Shown here in pieces: positions 1 to 6,664 of a DNA stretch of 11,343 bases. Each line of letters begins with the position of its first letter. Position 1 is the first letter of the stretch. Location: positions 677,498-688,840 of the forward strand of contig NZ_DIIM01000021.1 in NCBI RefSeq assembly GCF_002420705.1, in the 5' to 3' direction. The position numbers were made by a program, and so were the translations under genes. The DNA comes from Sphingobacterium sp. UBA5670 (GTDB lineage: Bacteria; Bacteroidota; Bacteroidia; Sphingobacteriales; Sphingobacteriaceae). The notes beneath the pieces are model-generated. The model was not told the origin of the DNA, made no database searches, and saw nothing but the letters and a program-made list of their open reading frames with translations.

Positions 1-61
1 ACTCATAATATTTTTCCTTTCGTTTTTTTATAAATAGAACAGCCTGCAGCGGGAATCGTTT

Positions 62-96
62 AAAAAAAAATGTTATCAAATGTTAAAAAATAACAT
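62..96 (-). terminator. Intrinsic terminator after the YihY/BrkB gene
   Basis: Read on the minus strand, a 7-bp stem (ATGTTAT at 96-90 pairing with ATAACAT at 76-70) is followed at once by a run of eight to nine T (69-62). A shorter nested stem using TAACAT inside the loop is also possible. It lies 8 bases beyond the stop codon of the YihY/BrkB gene, as expected for its terminator. The stem is AT-rich, so strength is uncertain. The remaining 61 bases to the window edge show no gene. Confidence 0.6.
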
Positions 97-103
97 CGGC
101 GTT

Positions 104-1087
104 TTACTCTGTTTTATCAATGGTCGTTTCCTCCTTATCAAGGGGTGCCGGCGGAACTTCATCGACATTCCGTTCTATTTCCTGCGTCTCCACGTGGACT
201 GCAAACTCCGAAGGTTCGATCGGTATGGCCATTTCTGTCGCATACTCCCGCGTAAAAATCGCACCGAAATAAAGGATTGCCGCGGTATAATACACCCAGA
301 GCAGAATAAGCACAAAAGAGCCTGCCGCACCGTAGGTATCCTGGGTGGCAGAACGCTCTAAATAGATCCCGATCAGGTAGCGGCCGATTACAAAAAGAAT
401 GGCTGTAAATAAAGCCCCGGCGCGAACAGTCTTCCATTGAATATTGACATCCGGCAGCGTTTTAAAAATCACGCCAAAGAGGATCACAATAACCACAAAG
501 GAAATAACAAAATTGATCAGGTTCATGAGTACAACGGTGATATCCGGAAAGTAGCGCTGAAGCTGACCGGTAAGTGCAAGAATCACGCCGTTGATAATTA
601 AGGTCACCACCAATAAAAATCCCAGTCCGATGACAAGCGACGAGGAAAGCAGGCGGTCCTGGATCATCTTGAGCCATCCTTTTTTGGGTTTGGGACGCAC
701 ATGCCAGATCTTATTGATTGAATTCTGCATATCGCCAAATACCGTCGTTGCACCGATTATCAGGGTCACCACACTGATCACTAGCGCCATATTTGATTTG
801 CCCGACAACTGGAGATTTTGAATAACCTCTTCGATCTGCTTGGCCGCATTGCTTCCGACAAGGCCTTTGAGTTCGGCAAAAACCTTTCCCTCAATGGCTT
901 CAGCACCGTAAAAAATGCCGGCCAGCGAAATGATCAGCACCAATATCGGCCCAATAGAAAAAACAGTATAGTAAGATAAGGAGGCACTGTATTTCATGGA
1001 ATCTTCATTCATAAATCCTGATACTGTATTTTTCAGTATCGTCCAATAAGTCTGTAGCTTGTTTGTATTTTTCTTTTTTACATCCAT
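104..1087 (-). CDS. YihY/virulence factor BrkB family inner-membrane protein
   Basis: A 327-residue integral membrane protein of the YihY/BrkB family (formerly mis-called ribonuclease BN). Six hydrophobic segments are visible at about residues 40-60, 100-118, 147-172, 185-209, 222-243 and 254-278, the usual number for the family. The family signature is clear: the conserved stretch around YSASLSYYTVFSIGP (33-47) entering helix 1, the GATTVFGDMQNSINKIW region (112-128), and the WVYYTAAILYFGA region in helix 6. A charged cytoplasmic tail (about 283-327, rich in Glu and Pro) follows. The biochemical function of the family is unsettled; transport or envelope roles have been proposed. The start ATG at 1087 leaves a short Lys-rich N-terminus before an amphipathic segment; no clear Shine-Dalgarno is present. 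It is divergent from the 1334-1789 gene and ends in its own terminator, so it is probably monocistronic. Confidence 0.92.
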   Translation of the reverse strand: MDVKKKNTNKLQTYWTILKNTVSGFMNEDSMKYSASLSYYTVFSIGPILVLIISLAGIFYGAEAIEGKVFAELKGLVGSNAAKQIEEVIQNLQLSGKSNMALVISVVTLIIGATTVFGDMQNSINKIWHVRPKPKKGWLKMIQDRLLSSSLVIGLGFLLVVTLIINGVILALTGQLQRYFPDITVVLMNLINFVISFVVIVILFGVIFKTLPDVNIQWKTVRAGALFTAILFVIGRYLIGIYLERSATQDTYGAAGSFVLILLWVYYTAAILYFGAIFTREYATEMAIPIEPSEFAVHVETQEIERNVDEVPPAPLDKEETTIDKTE

Positions 1088-1146
1088 TGTCTTTCTGGTT
1101 TTTAAGAAAGAAACTCTTAGAAGGGGCAGAACGTTTGTTTTTTAAG

Positions 1147-1175
1147 AAAATTTACGCTACGATTTAAGAATTCAA
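1147..1175 (-). promoter_or_regulatory. Candidate Bacteroidota promoter for the YihY/BrkB gene
   Basis: On the minus strand TTG (1175-1173) is followed after 18 bases by TAAATTTT (1154-1147). This matches 7 of 8 positions of the Bacteroidota -7 element TAnnTTTG, with a -33 TTG at acceptable spacing. It would give a leader of roughly 50 bases before the ATG at 1087. This is motif matching in AT-rich DNA, so chance matches are easy. Confidence 0.3.
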
Positions 1176-1202
1176 CCCGCCGAAAACTAGGCACACAGCA
1201 TA

Positions 1203-1233
1203 AAAATCAAGCTCAGCAACCTTAAAATCAAGC
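1203..1233. repeat. Pair of 10-bp direct repeats, 21 bp apart
   Basis: The decamer AAAATCAAGC occurs at 1203-1212 and again at 1224-1233, start to start 21 bp, which is two turns of the helix. It lies in the 250-bp gap between the divergent YihY/BrkB and PA2169-family genes, about 100 bp ahead of the latter's ATG. Same-face spacing is what a dimeric DNA-binding regulator would use, but no protein is assigned. Confidence 0.35.
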
Positions 1234-1333
1234 AGTAAGCCAAAAGCACTTATCATAAAAGAAATAAAGACAAACTAATGATTAAACTCTATTGTTCCTA
1301 ATAAAAAATACTATAAAAACAGCGTACAACAGG

Positions 1334-1789
1334 ATGAAAAGTATTCAAAACGACCCCAATATTTTAAATGACCTTATTAAAATCAACAATGACCGCATCG
1401 CGGGATATATGCTAGCGATTGATCTGGCCAACGAGCAGGGCGAAGGTGCCCGTGAAGCGGTATTTAGGCAATTAATTGAGCAGTCTGAACGGTTTATCGA
1501 AGAGCTCAGGCCCCAGGTGGAACTTGCCGGTCAATATGCTTCTGACCGGACGAAATTAAGCGGTGAGCTCTTCCGGCTGTGGATGGTGATCAAATCAAAA
1601 ATTTCAGGCGGCAATATGCAAGATCTGCTGGAGAATTGTGAGCGGGGCGAGGCTGCCTTTCAGGAGGTGTACAATAAAGCACTTGATGAGGGCGATAAGC
1701 TATCCATTGGTGTCAAAAATCTGATCCAGATTCAGCTCAGCCAGCAGCGCGAAGCCCATGAAAATATTAAAATTATGTGTGGGATCTAA
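1334..1789 (+). CDS. PA2169-family four-helix-bundle (DUF2383-type) protein
   Basis: A 151-residue, almost wholly helical soluble protein with the look of the PA2169/DUF2383 family of ferritin-like four-helix bundles. The evidence is the N-terminal NDLIKINNDRIAGYMLA stretch (12-28), the long middle helix with SERFIEELR, the CERGEAAFQEVYNKAL segment (102-117) and the final QREAHENIK helix (138-146), at the family's usual length. The role is unknown; relatives are often found among stress genes. An in-frame TTG at 1292 would add 14 residues, but the family normally begins just before the NDLI motif, so the ATG at 1334 is chosen. It is the only gene here on the plus strand, divergent from the BrkB gene and convergent with the TonB receptor. 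No metal ligands can be assigned with certainty. Confidence 0.82.
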   Translation: MKSIQNDPNILNDLIKINNDRIAGYMLAIDLANEQGEGAREAVFRQLIEQSERFIEELRPQVELAGQYASDRTKLSGELFRLWMVIKSKISGGNMQDLLENCERGEAAFQEVYNKALDEGDKLSIGVKNLIQIQLSQQREAHENIKIMCGI

Positions 1790-1800
1790 TTTACCCACAA

Positions 1801-1836
1801 AACAAATAGGTCCCTGAATCTAATTCAGAGACCTAT
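1801..1836 (-). terminator. Intrinsic terminator of the TonB receptor gene
   Basis: A long hairpin has arms 1806-1818 and 1824-1836: a 7-bp outer stem ATAGGTC/GACCTAT, one C/A mismatch, a 5-bp inner stem CTGAA/TTCAG and a 5-base loop. On the minus strand it is followed by TTTGTTTTG. It lies 40 bases past the TonB receptor stop codon. On the plus strand, downstream of the PA2169-family gene, the hairpin is not followed by a T-run, so it serves the minus strand better but may impede both converging transcripts. Confidence 0.7.
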
Positions 1837-1875
1837 GCTGAAAGTTCAGTAAAGAACTCCAATAATTATTGGCGA

Positions 1876-4293
1876 TTACAATCTGTAGGAAACTGTGGCT
1901 ACGAAGTTTCTGCGCTGCTGCGGGTTGACAGACCAGTAACCGATATAATATTGTTTATTGTTGATATTATTGAGGTTAAAATTGACCCGGAATCTGTTGA
2001 ACGAATAGTAGACCGCTCCATTCACAAGCGTATAACTCGGAAGCTCAAATACGCCCGTCACGCTATTGTCGATGACCTTATACTTGCCGCCATAGTTACC
2101 GCCGAGACCGAAGCCCAGATTTTTGAGTTTACCGTTCTGAATTTGGTAAGATCCCCATACATTGCCCAATGTACTCGGTCCCTGACCACCCGGAGCACGG
2201 CCCTTTTCGTTGTAGAAATCATTTCCGTTGCCGGCGATGATGGCAATATGATTATAGCTGAATCCGGCTTTAACCGAAAAACCAGCGTATGGTATCGCTT
2301 CGATGTCAAAATCAACACCTTTGCTCTCTACCTTTCCACCCTGTACTGAGCCCGTCGGCGTGCTGTACACCCGATTGGCAACCCGAATATCGTACAGCGC
2401 GAGCGTTGTCCACAATCTATCTTTGATCAAGCTCGCCTTTGTACCCAGCTCCCACTGATTGGCACGTTCCAGCTTAAAGGACTGCACGCCAGTCTTGACA
2501 TTATTGGCATCGTAGACGATATTAGGCGCAACATTGTAGAATGCATTCATATAATTGGCAAAGAGCGAAACTCGGTCTTTGACCACCTGATAGACCAGAC
2601 CCAGTTTTGGCGACAGCGCCCACTGGCTATAATTATCGTCTGCATCGGAAACCTCCCCTTTTGAATCAAAGTAATCGGCCCGCAAACTCGCCATCAACGA
2701 AAGCCGGTCGGTCAGATCCAATAAATCCGAGGCATAGACACTGAATGAGCTGTTTTTGATGTGGGAGGGATCGCCCGCATCGGTACCTGCTAGCAGCTGA
2801 TCAATCGCCTGCCTGGTCAGCGGAACCACCGGCAGCTCCTTGCCGTCTCCATCCAACGGACCTTTGATCAGTCCCTGCGGATTTACCCGCCGTCCCAGGC
2901 CCCAGCCCGAACCATGATCCTTGACATCGCGGGCAAAATAGTCTACTCCCACCAGCAGCCTATTTCGCAAACCCGCTAGTTTAAAGTCGCCGTTAAAATT
3001 CTGTTGTATATCAAATGTTCTGGTCTTCTGATTTTCATTGTGGAAGTACTGGTCAAAAAAACTGTCGCCAGGCTGATTTCCCCAGATATAGCTGTAAATC
3101 CCATCCGACTTGACATTGCCCATGGAGACCACAGTCTGTGAATTCCATTGCTCATTGATCTTATAGAGCACCTCGCCCTGCACATTGGACCGCGGGTTTT
3201 TAATGGATAAATCGTTGCTGGTAAAGGAAAGCTTGGGGTTGAGGTTAAGTTCCGCAATATTTTTAAAGGTTAAAGGAGCGACACGGTCCGAATGGAAGAA
3301 AACCGGCGCTACAGCCCTCTTCATATCGAGAAGCTCGGCCATCAGATTGACCGTCAGCCTGTCATTAACCTTATAAGTTAGTGAAGGTGCAAAATAGAAG
3401 GAGTTTTTGAAACCCGCATCCTGAAAACTATGTTCGCGGTGGAAGGCCGAATTTATCCGGAGGGCGATAGTTTTGCTTTTATTTAAAGGCGAATTGAGGT
3501 CCACCGTTGCGCGGTGCAGATCATTGCTCCCATAGCTGTATCCCACTTCACCGCCAAAATCAAAGTAAGGTTTTTTGGTGATGGTATTGATCACACCGCC
3601 ATAGCCGTAAAAGCTAGCGCCAAAAAGTGTCCCCGAGGGACCTTTGAGCACCTGTATTTCCTCTACACCGGCTGGGTCCAGGATACCACTCGCCAGCCCC
3701 GGAAGTCCATTGACCAGGTTGCTCTGCGCCTCAAAACCACGTAGGGAGAAATAAGCACCCCCATCGCCGGCGCGTCCTGTCGATTCCCAGGTGCGGCTGA
3801 TGCCAGAGACATTGCGCAGCAAGGCATCGTCAAAATTAGTAATTGCCTGCTGCTTCATTATTTCATGGGATACCGTCGTATACACCTGCGGGTTCTCCAG
3901 ATTGCTCAGCGGCATTTTAGCGATAGAGCTTAACGTCCGGTTGGATCTGAAACCAGATACCAGCACTTCATGCAACTGTGCATAGTTTTCATCCAGGACA
4001 AAGTCAAGTACCGTAGGTTTGTTGCCCTCCACGGCTACTGTTTTTTCGATTGAATTTAAACCTGTAAAGCTCGTGATGAGTTGGTAGTTCCCCGGTTTGA
4101 GGCGTTCAAATTTGTACTGCCCATTTTTATCAGTCTGCGTCCGTTTATTCGTTCCCTTAATGGTTAGGTTGACCGATTCCGCCGGATTACCATCCAGGGT
4201 CGTAATCTTTCCGAAGATACTGGCTGTCTGTGCATTGGCGACACCGGTAAGCGATAGCATCGCTACAGCAATATGTATAGATTTCATTCCCAT
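1876..4293 (-). CDS. TonB-dependent siderophore-type outer-membrane receptor
   Basis: An 805-residue outer-membrane active transporter. In order: signal peptide (1-22, ending VANAQ); a carboxypeptidase-regulatory-like beta domain (about 24-100, with TTLDGNPAESVNLTIKGTNK and DKNGQYKFERLKPGNYQL) typical of Bacteroidota receptors; a TonB-box-like EVLVSG (109-114); a plug domain (about 123-242) with FSLRGF (182-187), VEEIQVLKGPSGTLFG (210-225) and GGVINTITKKP; then a beta-barrel ending RRNFVATVSYRL with the expected C-terminal aromatic/hydrophobic strand. The plug wording and barrel length fit siderophore receptors (ferrichrome/catecholate-like) rather than SusC polysaccharide receptors, which are longer, and no SusD gene follows. 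It should import an Fe(III)-siderophore using TonB-ExbBD energy. The substrate cannot be read from the sequence. ATG at 4287 is an alternative start. It is monocistronic, with its own terminator; iron regulation is expected but no Fur box is proven. Confidence 0.9.
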   Translation of the reverse strand: MGMKSIHIAVAMLSLTGVANAQTASIFGKITTLDGNPAESVNLTIKGTNKRTQTDKNGQYKFERLKPGNYQLITSFTGLNSIEKTVAVEGNKPTVLDFVLDENYAQLHEVLVSGFRSNRTLSSIAKMPLSNLENPQVYTTVSHEIMKQQAITNFDDALLRNVSGISRTWESTGRAGDGGAYFSLRGFEAQSNLVNGLPGLASGILDPAGVEEIQVLKGPSGTLFGASFYGYGGVINTITKKPYFDFGGEVGYSYGSNDLHRATVDLNSPLNKSKTIALRINSAFHREHSFQDAGFKNSFYFAPSLTYKVNDRLTVNLMAELLDMKRAVAPVFFHSDRVAPLTFKNIAELNLNPKLSFTSNDLSIKNPRSNVQGEVLYKINEQWNSQTVVSMGNVKSDGIYSYIWGNQPGDSFFDQYFHNENQKTRTFDIQQNFNGDFKLAGLRNRLLVGVDYFARDVKDHGSGWGLGRRVNPQGLIKGPLDGDGKELPVVPLTRQAIDQLLAGTDAGDPSHIKNSSFSVYASDLLDLTDRLSLMASLRADYFDSKGEVSDADDNYSQWALSPKLGLVYQVVKDRVSLFANYMNAFYNVAPNIVYDANNVKTGVQSFKLERANQWELGTKASLIKDRLWTTLALYDIRVANRVYSTPTGSVQGGKVESKGVDFDIEAIPYAGFSVKAGFSYNHIAIIAGNGNDFYNEKGRAPGGQGPSTLGNVWGSYQIQNGKLKNLGFGLGGNYGGKYKVIDNSVTGVFELPSYTLVNGAVYYSFNRFRVNFNLNNINNKQYYIGYWSVNPQQRRNFVATVSYRL

Positions 4294-4343
4294 AAAAAAT
4301 TTATGGAGCCGAATATAGTACTATTTCATGTTTATTTGAAATT

Positions 4344-4381
4344 AATTAGACTAATTATAAATAATTAATTATTCAAAGCTA
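4344..4381 (-). promoter_or_regulatory. Candidate promoter/operator region of the TonB receptor gene
   Basis: On the minus strand TAGCTTTG (4381-4374) matches the Bacteroidota -7 element TAnnTTTG perfectly, though no good -33 TTTG was found at normal spacing. Immediately downstream, around the predicted start of transcription, are two perfect palindromes: AATAATTAATTATT (4360-4373) and AATTAGACTAATT (4344-4356). Overlap with the start site is the position of a repressor operator, and a regulator such as an iron repressor would be logical for this receptor. That assignment is inference, since AT-rich DNA makes short palindromes common. Confidence 0.35.
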
Positions 4382-4416
4382 ACCTCGGGGTTAATTAATC
4401 TGGGGATCAGCGCGCT

Positions 4417-4443
4417 CGCGCACCTGGCGGTGAATCCAGCGCG
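4417..4443. repeat. GC-rich hairpin upstream of the TonB receptor gene
   Basis: Arms CGCG+CTGG (4417-4420 and 4424-4427, separated by a 3-base bulge) pair with CCAG+CGCG (4436-4443) around an 8-base loop. It stands out as a GC island in otherwise very AT-rich DNA and lies about 35-60 bp upstream of the candidate -7 box. No T-run follows on either strand, so it is not a terminator. The rest of the gap 4294-4656 holds no convincing gene; TATAGCTATA at 4502-4511 is another short palindrome. Confidence 0.35.
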
Positions 4444-4577
4444 TGCTTCTCAGTTCTAAAAATCCAAGCAAAAAAATAATGTATCACAAAATAATTCACC
4501 TTATAGCTATAAATTATCTATAGCTCCATGTAACGATACAGCCAAGTTTCGATCCCGCTAAATCACTTCTGATCAGC

Positions 4578-4616
4578 GAGAAACAAAGAAGGCCAGGTCT
4601 GCGTTGACCTAGCCTT
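4578..4616 (-). terminator. Intrinsic terminator ending the five-gene cassette
   Basis: An 11-base arm pair (4589-4599 with 4606-4616) has one C/A mismatch: AAGGC plus AGGTC pair with GACCT plus GCCTT around a 6-base loop. On the minus strand it is followed by a T-rich but interrupted tail (CTTTGTTTC). It sits 40 bases beyond the stop codon of the last cassette gene and ahead of the TonB receptor promoter region, separating the two units. Confidence 0.6.
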
Positions 4617-4656
4617 TAGAAACACAATCATCCCACCAAACATTCTTTCATCCATT

Positions 4657-5112
4657 TTACCGTCGGAAGATTTTAAAAAACTTTCTAAATTTCCAGCCCG
4701 CTAAAAGCACCAGTACAATTAACCCAATCAACCAAGAGCCAGGGCTGAATAAGGTGCGGCGATTATCCGATGTTGACTTTTGTATTTTTTCCGAGGAAAT
4801 CTCATTCAGCTCCCTGGAAAAAGCATTTCCAAAGCTTTTATTTAATTTTGATTCCTGTATAAAAAGCTTACCGCGTTCAGCAATAATTCCGCTGTCCGGG
4901 TGAAATCGAAATCTGCCTTCCGATGAAAAGTACCAATAGCGCGATAGGCTATCCTCTTGTATATTATACCATTGCTGGCGATACTCCATTCGCTGCAGAT
5001 CTTTAAAGGTCGATTGCTGTTCCTGGCGATCTTGCTGCTTAAAAATTTTGCAGGAGTGAAAAAACAAGAAGCCCAGGACCGAGAAAAAGCAACATGTTAA
5101 ACGGTTTACCAT
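4657..5112 (-). CDS. Lipoprotein with C-terminal membrane helix (unimolecular-spanin-like architecture)
   Basis: A 151-residue protein of no family I recognise, but with a telling layout. It has a lipoprotein signal peptide (Lys/Arg-poor start, hydrophobic core CCFFSVLGFLFF, lipobox-like FHSC with Cys21), then a charged, mostly helical-looking periplasmic part (22-126), then a single hydrophobic helix (WLIGLIVLVLLAGW, 127-140) and a strongly basic tail (KFRKFFKIFRR). The basic tail predicts a cytoplasmic C-terminus. A protein lipid-anchored in the outer membrane at one end and held in the inner membrane at the other is the architecture of phage unimolecular spanins, which fuse the two membranes at lysis. 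The lipobox is not canonical (His at -2 and Phe at -3), so lipidation is likely rather than certain. It begins 9 bases after the CHAP-peptidase gene, is the last gene of the cassette and is followed by a terminator. It could instead be a trans-envelope structural lipoprotein. Confidence 0.75.
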   Translation of the reverse strand: MVNRLTCCFFSVLGFLFFHSCKIFKQQDRQEQQSTFKDLQRMEYRQQWYNIQEDSLSRYWYFSSEGRFRFHPDSGIIAERGKLFIQESKLNKSFGNAFSRELNEISSEKIQKSTSDNRRTLFSPGSWLIGLIVLVLLAGWKFRKFFKIFRR

Positions 5113-5121
5113 AGCCTTCGA

Positions 5122-5736
5122 TCAATCTAACCAATTTGAAAACGCATAAATGGTAGCCGAGGGGCGTCGCTTTGTAAGCACGCAATTGGCACTGTTACCC
5201 TCTACCGTGATGATCCAGTTTCCCTCCTTTTTGTGCACAATCCCCACATGGTTGATACGCTTCAGGTTTTGGCTATAGATTGCAAAGAGATCTGCCGGAC
5301 GTACCGCGGACCGCTTCACCTGGTCTTTTGTGTAGCGGCGAGCTTTTGGAAAAAGTGCCGGGCTCCATGCATTTCGTGGTGCCAAACGGCCAGCACGACC
5401 ATAACACCAGGATGCAAAAGCCGCACACCAGGCATATCCTTTTCCGAGTCCGGTATAAGCTAAGTACTCCTCTATCCGCCTGCCATCGTTACTGCCTGTC
5501 GCCTCCCGCACACCAATCTCCTGTACAGCGAGAGCTACAATACGTTCTCGCATATCCGATCCACTGTAACATTTCAAAGATGCTGCATCCTCATGTCCGG
5601 CGACAGGATCTGTACGTCGGGATTCAGCATAACTGTCTAAGAGTTTCTGGTCGATTACAGCAGCATCGCCAGTATTGCCAAGAAAGAAAACAGCGACAGA
5701 AAGAATACCGAAAAATAGATAATGCATTTTTGCCAT
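5122..5736 (-). CDS. Secreted CHAP/NlpC-P60-like cysteine peptidase (TIGR02594-like)
   Basis: A 204-residue putative peptidoglycan amidase/endopeptidase. A Sec signal peptide is visible (Lys3, hydrophobic LFFGILSVAVFFLG, then NTGDAA as a likely cleavage region near residue 26). After a linker comes a papain-like CHAP fold: AVQEIGVREATGSNDG (70-85), the catalytic Cys in YAWCAAFASWCYGRAG (Cys104), the catalytic His in INHVGIVH (His163), and an acid/Asn third position in VEGNSANC (178-185), ending in the family's aromatic YAFSNWLD. The order and spacing fit TIGR02594/CHAP proteins, common as phage endolysins and bacterial wall hydrolases. The first 82 bases overlap the end of the upstream membrane-protein gene in another frame. 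ATG at 5727 is an alternative start; a start at Met62 would remove the overlap but also the signal peptide. The lipoprotein gene follows after 9 bases, so it is clearly co-transcribed. Confidence 0.88.
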   Translation of the reverse strand: MAKMHYLFFGILSVAVFFLGNTGDAAVIDQKLLDSYAESRRTDPVAGHEDAASLKCYSGSDMRERIVALAVQEIGVREATGSNDGRRIEEYLAYTGLGKGYAWCAAFASWCYGRAGRLAPRNAWSPALFPKARRYTKDQVKRSAVRPADLFAIYSQNLKRINHVGIVHKKEGNWIITVEGNSANCVLTKRRPSATIYAFSNWLD

Positions 5737-6041
5737 GATGTCAATTGATTAAAGTGATAACTAAATTCCTGACGGAAAAACTTAAAAGGCTGCCAAAGCA
5801 TTTCCTGAAGCCAAAAGCAGCAATAAATAGCCGCTAGCCCAGCGAGTATGGCAAAGAGCAGCACCGAGAGCATACCGATGTCCAATACCCCCGATGTTGG
5901 ATCGAGGGCCTGCAGCAAGAGGCCCGATGAAATAAAAAATATAAGTAGACAGGCCAGTACTATGCTGAGCACCTGTCTACCTGTTAAAGGCCAATAGATA
6001 TCCTCGATATCGGAGACCAATTGTTTTTGTATAAATTCCAT
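5655..6041 (-). CDS. Small three-helix membrane protein (holin-like topology)
   Basis: A 128-residue protein without a family I recognise. Three hydrophobic segments are seen at about 23-45, 52-78 and 104-128, with a short first loop (LDPTSG) and a second loop carrying Lys/Arg (KFFRQEF, about 87-92). By the positive-inside rule this suggests N-in, C-out. Small size, three helices and a place directly ahead of a wall hydrolase resemble a class I phage holin, though known class I holins are normally N-out/C-in. It ends at the very end of helix 3, without a tail. It starts 15 bases after the DUF6266 paralogue and its last 28 codons overlap the signal peptide of the CHAP peptidase. It could equally be a membrane partner of a domesticated envelope system. 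Confidence 0.75.
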   Translation of the reverse strand: MEFIQKQLVSDIEDIYWPLTGRQVLSIVLACLLIFFISSGLLLQALDPTSGVLDIGMLSVLLFAILAGLAAIYCCFWLQEMLWQPFKFFRQEFSYHFNQLTSWQKCIIYFSVFFLSLFSFLAILAMLL

Positions 6042-6056
6042 ATTACTTTTTAAAAA

Positions 6057-6605
6057 TTAATTAATCTGATAAGTACCCAAGTACTGGCTTCGGGCATACT
6101 TTAAACCATCTCTATCACTGCATAGGATATACAGCAAAAGTTCTTTCCCGATCAACGAATTAGGTACATCTAGGAAAGCTTGCTTTTCACTACGTAAGGC
6201 TAGATTCTGACTTCTTATCGCCACACCCTCTTTCATCTGATAAGCGATCAGCTTGACATGATCATCCCAGGCACAAAAGGAGGAAAAACTATCGTAACTG
6301 ACCAGTATCCGACTAGTTTCCTCGACTATATCTGAGACCAGCACCCCAGGCAATGTACCATCGCTGAGCCTTACTTTTTCGGGATCCACATAAGGCCCCT
6401 CTTCCCCTTCAGCAATGCCCATACTAAGCACATGCGACAGGGCGAGGTTAAAGGGATATATAAGCTTTTTTTTACGTTTGGCTACAAATTTATATCCATC
6501 AGCCAGAACCGATTTAAGCGGTAAGAGAAACCTCATTGCCAAGGCAAAACGCTTCTGCTGAGCTAGCTGAGCATCTGACCGTTTCCTATTTGATTTTTTC
6601 TTCAT
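6057..6605 (-). CDS. DUF6266-like protein lacking the Gly-rich N-terminus
   Basis: A 182-residue protein paralogous to the 214-residue product encoded just upstream. Residues 7-27 (RKRSDAQLAQQKRFALAMRFL) align with its SKPASQEQLITQAKFKLLMRFL; VDPEKVRLSDG aligns with LDFSKIRIADG; ILVSYDS with MTVTWDS; and the endings LLLYILCSDRDG...YLGTYQI with HLWIFMADRKKK...YLGLIQL. It starts about 31 residues later in the alignment, so it lacks the Gly-rich G-x-x-G segment of the full-length family, and begins with a Lys/Arg-rich MKKKSNRKRS instead. The family has no known function to me. Transcription reaching it must pass the hairpin/T-run at 6655-6614. The start ATG has a T-rich upstream and no Shine-Dalgarno. 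The three-helix membrane gene follows after 15 bases. Confidence 0.72.
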   Translation of the reverse strand: MKKKSNRKRSDAQLAQQKRFALAMRFLLPLKSVLADGYKFVAKRKKKLIYPFNLALSHVLSMGIAEGEEGPYVDPEKVRLSDGTLPGVLVSDIVEETSRILVSYDSFSSFCAWDDHVKLIAYQMKEGVAIRSQNLALRSEKQAFLDVPNSLIGKELLLYILCSDRDGLKYARSQYLGTYQIN

Positions 6606-6613
6606 AATAGATC

Positions 6614-6655
6614 AAAAAAATAAAGGGGACATCGTCCATAGCGGACGACATCCCT
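6614..6655 (-). terminator. Intrinsic terminator inside the cassette, between the two DUF6266 genes
   Basis: On the minus strand, arm 6655-6643 pairs with arm 6637-6625: six inner pairs (TCGTCC/GGACGA), a 2x2 internal mismatch, then five outer pairs (AGGG/CCCT plus a wobble), with loop 6642-6638. It is followed directly by TTTATTTTTTT (6624-6614). It lies 9 bases after the first gene's stop codon and 8 bases before the second gene's ATG. It should release most transcripts after the first gene, letting only read-through supply the four downstream genes, unless a promoter or antitermination acts here. Confidence 0.7.
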
Positions 6656-6664
6656 AATGAATAA

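Noticed and set aside
1292..1333. A TTG-initiated 14-residue extension of the PA2169-family protein
   Set aside because: The family normally starts just before the NDLI motif, and the extension (FLIKNTIKTAYNR) has no counterpart that I know; the ATG at 1334 is preferred.
1951..2349. A 132-residue plus-strand reading frame inside the TonB receptor gene
   Set aside because: It is antisense to the conserved beta-barrel coding sequence and has no recognisable domain or translation signal.
4294..4656. A riboswitch (cobalamin-type) upstream of the TonB receptor
   Set aside because: No conserved cobalamin-box wording was seen, only a small GC hairpin, and the receptor looks like a siderophore rather than a BtuB type.
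5280..5738. A 152-residue plus-strand reading frame across the peptidase gene
   Set aside because: It is antisense to a well-supported CHAP peptidase, is rich in Cys/His/Arg in the manner of a shadow frame and shows no domain.
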